From positions 1-6,834 of the forward strand of contig JACCVN010000126.1 of assembly GCA_013698165.1 (NCBI GenBank): DNA of 6,834 nucleotides. The letters are read 5' to 3'. Origin of the DNA: Parachlamydiaceae bacterium (GTDB lineage: Bacteria; Chlamydiota; Chlamydiia; Chlamydiales; Parachlamydiaceae). The notes beneath the pieces were generated by a model. That model made no database searches. It saw nothing but the letters and a program-made list of their open reading frames with translations, and was not told where the DNA came from. Each line of letters opens with the position of its first letter. The first letter of the stretch is position 1. Position numbers and translations under genes: made by a program. Positions 1-3,919 of this stretch are shown piece after piece.

Positions 1-126
1 ACAATCCGCTTTTAATAAGATACGAGCCCTATCCAGTTTTTCTTTACTGGCTCTTCCTACCTTGAGTAGTTGAAAAAGTATTTCTCTTTCATCGGTTGAT
101 AGTTTTACAACGTATTTCTGAGTCAT
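1..126 (-). CDS. IS630-family transposase, N-terminal fragment (runs off the left edge)
   Basis: The first 42 codons are visible, beginning MTQKYVVKLS; the rest lies left of the window. The pattern, with LSTDEREIL at about residues 9-17, a short basic stretch and then LDRARILLKAD at residues 31-41, is the classic start of IS630-family (Tc1/mariner-like) transposases. There it opens a helix-turn-helix DNA-binding region that recognises the element ends. The DDE catalytic domain is out of view, so I cannot say whether the gene is intact. The ATG at 124-126 is chosen because a strong AGGAG ribosome binding site sits five bases upstream (132-136 on the complementary strand) and the family begins at this point. 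IS630 elements encode a transposase that cuts and reinserts the element at TA dinucleotides. A related stand-alone helix-turn-helix protein is a less likely alternative. Confidence 0.82.
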   Translation of the reverse strand, partial: MTQKYVVKLSTDEREILFQLLKVGRASKEKLDRARILLKADC

Positions 127-151
127 ATGATCTCCTCTTTAAAAAATAAAG

Positions 152-180
152 AGAATACCTATGAAAATATTTTCTATCAA
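152..180 (-). promoter_or_regulatory. Candidate sigma-70 promoter of the transposase, with internal palindrome
   Basis: On the minus strand, TTGATA (175-180) and TATTCT (152-157) are separated by exactly 17 bases, matching 5/6 and 4/6 of the sigma-70 consensus. This lies about 25 bases upstream of the transposase start codon. The spacer contains a perfect 12-bp palindrome, GAAAATATTTTC (163-174), placed where a bound protein would block polymerase. Promoter activity is inferred from sequence only. Confidence 0.45.
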
Positions 181-194
181 TTCAAATGACATGT

Positions 195-206
195 TGTACT
201 AGTACA
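195..206. repeat. 12-bp perfect palindrome centred on CTAG
   Basis: TGTACTAGTACA is perfectly self-complementary. It sits where the insertion sequence probably ends and has the TA dinucleotide expected of an IS630 target at its centre. It could equally be a chance palindrome or a repressor site. Confidence 0.4.
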
Positions 207-420
207 CTGTAAGGTTAAAAAAACTCATAACCCTGCCAAAGGTTCTTCTCTTTTAAATGCAAATTTAGGATTTAAAAAATTTGGGTAATGATAAGGCTTA
301 TGCCAGTGGCTTTATGCTGCCGCCGCATTCGCGGCTTAGGACAAAGAAAGTTGCTGCGATCGCTGCAGTCAACATTAACGTTTGGGGAGAGAATGAGCTT
401 GATCGTAAAAGCTTTGGCGT

Positions 421-456
421 TGCTCAAATTCTCAGATTCAGCCATGTCGAGTATAT
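421..456 (+). repeat. Dispersed repeat, copy 1
   Basis: This 36-base segment matches the minus strand of 3672-3707 without gaps at 29 of 36 positions, including an unbroken 14-base block CAAATTCTCAGATT (425-438) and a shared AGTATAT end. Its 3' half (436-456) also matches 629-649 at 18 of 21 positions. Unlike the 3672-3713 copy, its ends are no longer complementary, so it looks like a decayed member of the family. Confidence 0.65.
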
Positions 457-500
457 GACTTAAACTTTGAATGGATTACAAAAAAGATGGATTATTTTTT

Positions 501-515
501 TGATAATTGTTATCG
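501..515. promoter_or_regulatory. Fur-box-like inverted repeat
   Basis: TGATAATTGTTATCG matches the 7-1-7 Fur inverted repeat (TGATAAT-N-ATTATCA) at 12 of 14 informative positions. It lies about 175 bases upstream of the transporter start and about 120 bases before the best promoter, which is far for direct repression. The surroundings are AT-rich, which raises the chance of a false match. Iron control is only a suggestion. Confidence 0.25.
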
Positions 516-613
516 TCGTCCTTAAACTTGGTCAGGATAAATGCCTAAAAAAACGTCGCATATCAAACTTCCTTCTAGCATGCTCCATCCGCGGCGCTGT
601 CTCTGTTGTCGAA

Positions 614-649
614 ACTGAATTTTGCCTTATTCGGCTATGTCGATTATAT
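614..649 (+). repeat. Dispersed repeat, copy 2 (degenerate)
   Basis: The 3' half, 629-649, matches copy 1 (436-456) at 18 of 21 positions; the constant part is ATTC-GC-ATGTCGA-TATAT with three variable bases. The 5' half is poorly conserved, although the ACTG at 614-617 corresponds to ACTG in the 3672-3713 copy. It overlaps the candidate transporter promoter. Confidence 0.45.
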
Positions 650-650
650 T
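622..650 (+). promoter_or_regulatory. Candidate sigma-70 promoter of the symporter gene
   Basis: TTGCCT (622-627) and TATATT (645-650) are separated by 17 bases, matching 4/6 and 5/6 of the consensus. Transcription would start near 657, giving a leader of about 33 bases before the ATG at 690. It is the best-placed promoter I can find for this gene, and it lies almost entirely within dispersed repeat copy 2. Confidence 0.5.
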
Positions 651-689
651 CATTACATTTTATTGACTTCAACAAATTAAGGGACAGAG

Positions 690-1991
690 ATGTGCTCAGA
701 TCATCAAACAAATAAAAGAAATTTCAATTCACCGGTTTTCTATCTAATAGCTATTGTACTGGGAATCATGACCGGGTTTTCCGATATTGTCCCCTTGCAA
801 AACTTTGGCTTGATGATATCCGAGATTTTTATAAAAGTCTTTAAATGCATCAGCCTGCCCATCATTGCACTTTCAATCATCGTAACCCTCTGTAATTATA
901 GCGCCGATGGAGCGATGCGCACAATTTGGCGTCGCACAATCACGTATACGCTGACAACCACAGTTATAGCTGCTGCTGTGAGCTGCGCCCTCTACTTACT
1001 GATCAGTCCCTCTAATGTGAATATCATCTCTGAAACTGCTGAAGTTCCTGTTTCAACTCATGGGGGATATTTTCAACATCTTATCAACTTGATCCCATCC
1101 AATATATTTTCCCCATTTTTGGAACATCAAGTGCTTGGCGTCCTTCTTGTCGGCATGGTGATCGGCTTTGCTATTCGTTACATCCATGATGATGATGCCA
1201 GAAAGACAATCGCCAACTTTTTTAAGGGGGCCCATGGCATCTTTTTAGTCATTACTACATGGGTTGTGGCAATCATTCCAATAGGGCTTTATGGGTTTAT
1301 TACCGCAACAGTTATCCAACTACGTGAAGGGATGGAGATTAAAGGAATCGGCGAATATTTAAGCATAGTTGTTTTGGCAAATGTCGTGCAGGGCTTTATT
1401 GTTCTTCCTTTATGGTTGAGAATGCACAAAATTAAACCCTTTCAAGCGATGCGTGGAATGCTTCCTGCACTTTCAATCGCCTTTTTTTCAAAATCATCAG
1501 CCGGAACACTGCCAATGACGATGGAAACAGCTGAAAGAAATCTGGGCGTCAGCCCAAGGACTAGCCGTTTTGTGCTCCCTTTATGCACCAGCATTAATAT
1601 GAATGGATGCGCCGCCTTTATATTCACGACCGTGATCTATCTAATGCAAAACTATGGCATGGATACCTCTATTGGGACGATGTTCACCTGGATCTTTATC
1701 GCGACTATCGCAGCAATCGGCAATGCAGGAGTCCCTATGGGATGCTTCTTCCTCAGCGCAAGCCTACTGGCAAGCATGAACGTTCCAATCACTCTGCTGG
1801 GAATAATTCTGCCTTTTTACAGCATTATTGACATGATTGAAACATCACTTAACGTATGGTCTGATGCTTGCGTTGCCAAAATCGTGGATGTACAGGCCCA
1901 ACAAGATGCCGAGATTGCGATGGCGACTTTGACAGCGACTATCACACACCCAAAGCAGCCACAAAGCCAGATTAGCATCCACAATGTATAG
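690..1991 (+). CDS. Dicarboxylate/amino acid:cation symporter (DAACS, glutamate-transporter fold)
   Basis: A complete 433-residue inner-membrane secondary transporter of the GltPh/GltP/DctA/SstT superfamily, of normal length. Hydrophobic segments lie near residues 15-35, 42-68, 84-106, 147-163, 183-208 and 221-243. They are followed by hairpin HP1 (SKSSAGTLPMT, 267-277), the TM7 unwound motif NMNGC (303-307), hairpin HP2 (GNAGVP, 344-349) and TM8 (366-398). TM8 aligns without gaps to GltPh: D381, T385, N388 and D392 correspond to D394, T398, N401 and D405. The arginine that grips acidic substrates (R397) is E384 here, D312 is N305 and T314 is C307. A neutral or basic substrate is therefore more likely than glutamate or aspartate, and ion coupling may differ; both are inferences. 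The start ATG has AAGGGA (679-684) five bases upstream. A hydrophilic tail (residues 400-433) is presumably cytoplasmic. The gene is visibly less AT-rich than the BON gene. I see no clear terminator after it. Confidence 0.9.
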   Translation: MCSDHQTNKRNFNSPVFYLIAIVLGIMTGFSDIVPLQNFGLMISEIFIKVFKCISLPIIALSIIVTLCNYSADGAMRTIWRRTITYTLTTTVIAAAVSCALYLLISPSNVNIISETAEVPVSTHGGYFQHLINLIPSNIFSPFLEHQVLGVLLVGMVIGFAIRYIHDDDARKTIANFFKGAHGIFLVITTWVVAIIPIGLYGFITATVIQLREGMEIKGIGEYLSIVVLANVVQGFIVLPLWLRMHKIKPFQAMRGMLPALSIAFFSKSSAGTLPMTMETAERNLGVSPRTSRFVLPLCTSINMNGCAAFIFTTVIYLMQNYGMDTSIGTMFTWIFIATIAAIGNAGVPMGCFFLSASLLASMNVPITLLGIILPFYSIIDMIETSLNVWSDACVAKIVDVQAQQDAEIAMATLTATITHPKQPQSQISIHNV

Positions 1992-2081
1992 ACAGACACA
2001 GTACGCATTCGCATTTACAAAGCAATCCACATGGATTAACATACCCACAACGCATCCACAAGGAAGAACAAGGAACAGCAG

Positions 2082-2121
2082 ACAGGATAAGCAGGATCGC
2101 AAGCGGCAGGATAGGCAGGAT
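2082..2121 (+). repeat. Four short direct repeats of (A/G)CAGGAT
   Basis: ACAGGAT at 2082 is followed by GCAGGAT at 2091, 2106 and 2115, giving spacings of 9, 15 and 9 bases. The cluster is followed directly by an AT-rich T-run. It could be a small degenerate tandem repeat or a set of direct binding sites; I cannot assign a role. Confidence 0.4.
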
Positions 2122-2265
2122 ATTTTTTTTTCAATTTTTAAGATATTTCAAAACTTGAATCGATAATTTTCAACATATTTAAATTTTGTAATATCTTTTT
2201 TTTAATTTAATTAATATCACAACCGTTCTAAACATCCTGTAGTAGTGCAATGCCAATACTGACCC

Positions 2266-2320
2266 ATCTTGCGTTTTAATTTAAAGTTTTGCTCTAAATT
2301 CAGCATAATCCAGGCAAGAT
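2266..2320. promoter_or_regulatory. Nested inverted repeats and weak promoter upstream of the monooxygenase
   Basis: ATCTTGC (2266-2272) and GCAAGAT (2314-2320) form a 7-bp inverted repeat spaced by 41 bases. Inside it, AATTTA (2278-2283) and TAAATT (2295-2300) form a second one. A possible -10 element, CATAAT (2304-2309), lies within, but no good -35 accompanies it. The arrangement, 66 bases before the start codon, would suit a looped or paired operator. The evidence is sequence symmetry only. Confidence 0.28.
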
Positions 2321-2373
2321 AGGATCGCCTTTAAGAAAAATCGAATTACCTCAACTTTTTGACTAGTTACTCA

Positions 2374-2378
2374 AAGGA
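2374..2378 (+). promoter_or_regulatory. Ribosome binding site that fixes the monooxygenase start
   Basis: AAGGA lies seven bases before the ATG at 2386-2388. The frame is open further upstream to a TTG at 2359, which has no such site, so the ATG is preferred. This choice also places the Rossmann motif at the very N-terminus, as usual for the family. Confidence 0.75.
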
Positions 2379-2385
2379 CCCAACA

Positions 2386-3549
2386 ATGTCTCATATAAAT
2401 AAAATTCTCGTGATAGGAGCTGGTATTGCCGGACCTGCAGTTTGTTATTGGTTAAAGAGATTTGGCTTTTCTCCTACTCTTATTGAAAAGTTTCCCGATC
2501 TACGAAAAGGAGGGCAAGCACTAGATCTTCGGGGCGTTGCGATCGACCTCATTAAAAGAATGGATATTTATGAGAAAATATACAACCTACGCACCCAACT
2601 AGAGATAGGACGCTATGTGGACGCCGAAGGCAATACCCTGCATGAAGAAAAAGGTGAAAGATTTGGCTTTAGGGAAGGTGAAGATGTTGAAATTATCCGC
2701 GGTGATTTAATCGAAATTTTGATGGGTGCCATTGAGGGTGTCCCCTGTTATTTTAATCAACTGATTGACAGCATTAAACAAAATGAGGATGGCGTAAGAG
2801 TATATTTCAAAGATGGCAGGAACGAGCTTTATGACTTGGTAATTGGCGCCGATGGCATACACTCGGCAACGAGACGTATGGTTTTTGATGAAGACGAATA
2901 TAAATTTGTTAATCTTGGTGGGTACTTCAGCATATTTAGCATTCCGAATTATCTCAATTTGAGTAACACCGAAGTGTTGTGTGAGGCCAATCAAAAGCTG
3001 GCATCTATCGCTAGCCACAAGAATTCCAAGATGGCTCAAGTTGCATTTATGTTCCGTTCGCAGCATGCCGTGAACAATATTCGCGGTGAAAACAATCAGA
3101 AACAATTCCTGCGCGATACTTATCAAGACTTTAGTTGGGAAGTGCCAAAAATGCTTGAGCTGATGTCAAAGAGTGATGATTTTTATTTTGATTCAGTCGC
3201 ACAAGTGAAAATGGAATCGTGGACTAAAGGGCGGGTTGCTTTGTTGGGTGATGCAGGTTACTGTGCATCTCCACTATCTGGTCAAGGCAACAATCTGGCA
3301 TTGGTTGGCGCTTTTATTTTTGCGGGAGAACTAAAAAAAGCAGAAGGAAATTATAATCGCGCATTTAATCGTTATAATGAATTATTACGTCCATTCGTTG
3401 AAGCCAATCAAAAATTAGGAGCCTGGGTTAGCGAATCGTTTCTTGTCCAAGATGAAGTTTCTAAAGAGGTTGCAGAAGAACGATCAGATATGATTCTGCA
3501 AGAGGTGCGAATTGTATCGAATGCGATTTCTTTGCCAGATTATGAGTGA
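2386..3549 (+). CDS. FAD-dependent monooxygenase (aromatic-ring hydroxylase / TetX-like class)
   Basis: A complete 387-residue flavoprotein of the group A (PHBH-type) monooxygenases, which use NAD(P)H and oxygen to hydroxylate small organic molecules. The FAD-binding Rossmann motif is GAGIAG at residues 11-16, with E34 at the end of the second strand placed to hold the ribose. LDLRG (46-50) and IRGDL (104-108) follow the family pattern. GADGIHSATRR (154-164) is the DG motif, and GRVALLGDAGYCASP (282-296) with GQGNN (299-303) is the second FAD-contacting GD motif. Length is typical for the single-component TetX-like branch. No signal peptide or membrane segment is seen, so a soluble cytoplasmic enzyme is expected. 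The substrate cannot be told from sequence: antibiotics, quinones and secondary metabolites are all known for relatives. No biosynthetic partner is adjacent; the nearest gene on the same strand ends 394 bases upstream. Confidence 0.88.
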   Translation: MSHINKILVIGAGIAGPAVCYWLKRFGFSPTLIEKFPDLRKGGQALDLRGVAIDLIKRMDIYEKIYNLRTQLEIGRYVDAEGNTLHEEKGERFGFREGEDVEIIRGDLIEILMGAIEGVPCYFNQLIDSIKQNEDGVRVYFKDGRNELYDLVIGADGIHSATRRMVFDEDEYKFVNLGGYFSIFSIPNYLNLSNTEVLCEANQKLASIASHKNSKMAQVAFMFRSQHAVNNIRGENNQKQFLRDTYQDFSWEVPKMLELMSKSDDFYFDSVAQVKMESWTKGRVALLGDAGYCASPLSGQGNNLALVGAFIFAGELKKAEGNYNRAFNRYNELLRPFVEANQKLGAWVSESFLVQDEVSKEVAEERSDMILQEVRIVSNAISLPDYE

Positions 3550-3559
3550 GACAGGTTTT

Positions 3560-3587
3560 TTCGCTTTTTAAGCCTTGGCGAATTTTT
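3560..3587 (+). terminator. Weak rho-independent terminator after the monooxygenase
   Basis: TTCGC (3560-3564) pairs with GCGAA (3578-3582), directly followed by TTTTT (3583-3587), starting 11 bases after the stop codon. The stem is only five base pairs with a 13-base loop, so it is a modest candidate judged mainly on position and T-run. Confidence 0.4.
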
Positions 3588-3671
3588 CAATATATAACCA
3601 TCTTTTTTTTTCTTCAAGCCGCTTTCCCTTAAAAGTTTTTGGTCAGAAAAGTAAAGTAAGCTATGGCAATT

Positions 3672-3713
3672 ATATACTGCCCTTAGCTCAATCTGAGAAT
3701 TTGGGCAGTATAT
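3672..3713 (-). repeat. Dispersed palindromic repeat, copy 3 (intact hairpin form)
   Basis: ATATACTGCCC (3672-3682) and GGGCAGTATAT (3703-3713) are a perfect 11-bp inverted repeat around a 20-base centre, which contains a small CTCA-ATC-TGAG hairpin (3687-3697). Read on the minus strand, 3707 down to 3672 matches 421-456 at 29 of 36 positions without gaps, so this is a member of a dispersed family. No T-run follows on either strand, so it is not a normal terminator. The 42-base size and intergenic position resemble REP-type or miniature palindromic elements. Confidence 0.7.
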
Positions 3714-3840
3714 GTTCAAGAATGTGCTATACACCTATTCACGACCAGTTATCGAATATTTTCAAATATCAATATCTGTCAGGTGCAATCTCAAAGGGCG
3801 AGCATATTGTTTAAATCACATTACAAGTTAAATAAATTTT

Positions 3841-3876
3841 AAAAAGCTGCCTTCACAATGATCTAGAAGGCAGCTT
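3841..3876 (-). terminator. Strong rho-independent terminator of the BON-repeat gene
   Basis: AAGCTGCCTTC (3844-3854) and GAAGGCAGCTT (3866-3876) form a perfect 11-bp stem with an 11-base loop. On the minus strand it is followed by a T-run from the A's at 3841-3845, and it begins 43 bases after the BON stop codon. On the plus strand the stem is followed by TCTTT, so weaker stopping of plus-strand transcription is possible. Confidence 0.88.
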
Positions 3877-3919
3877 CTTTAAAAACCTTTATTGATTCCC
3901 TATATGGAGAGAAAAATAG

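Larger units (their letters stand above)
1..201 (-). mobile_element. IS630-like insertion sequence, transposase-proximal end
   Basis: The partial transposase and its upstream region form the 5' end of an insertion sequence that continues left of the window. The outer boundary is not certain. IS630 elements insert at TA and duplicate it. A TA at 200-201 lies at the centre of the palindrome TGTACTAGTACA (195-206), a plausible target, and would put the element end about 70 bases upstream of the start codon, a normal distance for this family. The matching opposite end is outside the window, so the terminal inverted repeat cannot be confirmed. Confidence 0.4.
207..689. other. Gap without a credible gene between the IS end and the transporter
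   Basis: No reading frame here has an ATG start with a ribosome binding site or a recognisable product. Only short frames with TTG starts occur (281-463 and 467-715), and neither looks like a protein. The segment at about 300-460 is visibly richer in G and C than its surroundings. It contains the hairpin GCCGC-ATTC-GCGGC (322-335) and the palindrome GCGATCGC (356-363). The gap also holds two copies of a dispersed repeat (421-456 and 614-649), a Fur-like box (501-515) and a promoter for the next gene (622-650). Confidence 0.6.
1992..2385. other. Gap between the symporter and the monooxygenase
   Basis: This 394-base stretch has no supportable gene; an open frame at 1984-2166 has the composition of read-through rather than protein. 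It begins with a moderately GC-rich part ending in GCAGGAT repeats (2082-2121). A very AT-rich tract with T-runs follows (2121-2215), and then the likely control region of the monooxygenase (2266-2320). No convincing rho-independent terminator for the symporter is visible. Confidence 0.6.
3550..3919. other. Convergent gap between the monooxygenase and the BON-repeat gene
   Basis: No credible gene lies in these 370 bases. The gap holds three dyads: the weak terminator at 3560-3587, the perfect 11-bp inverted repeat at 3672-3713 (a dispersed repeat copy), and the strong hairpin at 3844-3876 that ends the leftward gene. The stretch at 3720-3840 shows nothing I can name. Confidence 0.65.

Noticed and set aside
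356..363. GCGATCGC, the HIP1 motif of cyanobacteria
   Set aside because: Only one copy was noticed in the window; HIP1 is recognised by being highly repeated, and nothing else suggests a cyanobacterium.
281..463. 60-codon open frame on the plus strand
   Set aside because: It starts with TTG, has no ribosome binding site and no recognisable protein pattern, and its end is a copy of the dispersed repeat.
467..715. 82-codon open frame with a hydrophobic N-terminus
   Set aside because: TTG start without a ribosome binding site. It overlaps the symporter start in another frame and covers the promoter and repeat copy 2; its composition does not look like protein.
2289..2310. Possible fourth dispersed repeat copy (TTGCTC then AAATTC)
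   Set aside because: Only two short blocks match, with an inserted base, no further similarity and no inverted repeat. This is within chance for AT-rich DNA.
2359..2361. TTG start for the monooxygenase
   Set aside because: The ATG at 2386 has an AAGGA site seven bases upstream and puts the Rossmann motif at the usual distance from the N-terminus.
2707..3126. 139-codon frame on the minus strand
   Set aside because: It lies wholly inside the well-supported monooxygenase gene on the opposite strand, so it is a shadow frame.
3671..3735. tRNA-like arrangement (TTAGCTCA and later GTTCAAG)
   Set aside because: The would-be D-loop is only three bases, there is no anticodon arm or CCA-compatible acceptor pairing, and the dispersed-repeat match explains the region.
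3575..3814. 79-codon frame in the convergent gap
   Set aside because: Non-ATG start and no ribosome binding site. It runs through the 11-bp inverted repeat, which accounts for the sequence better.
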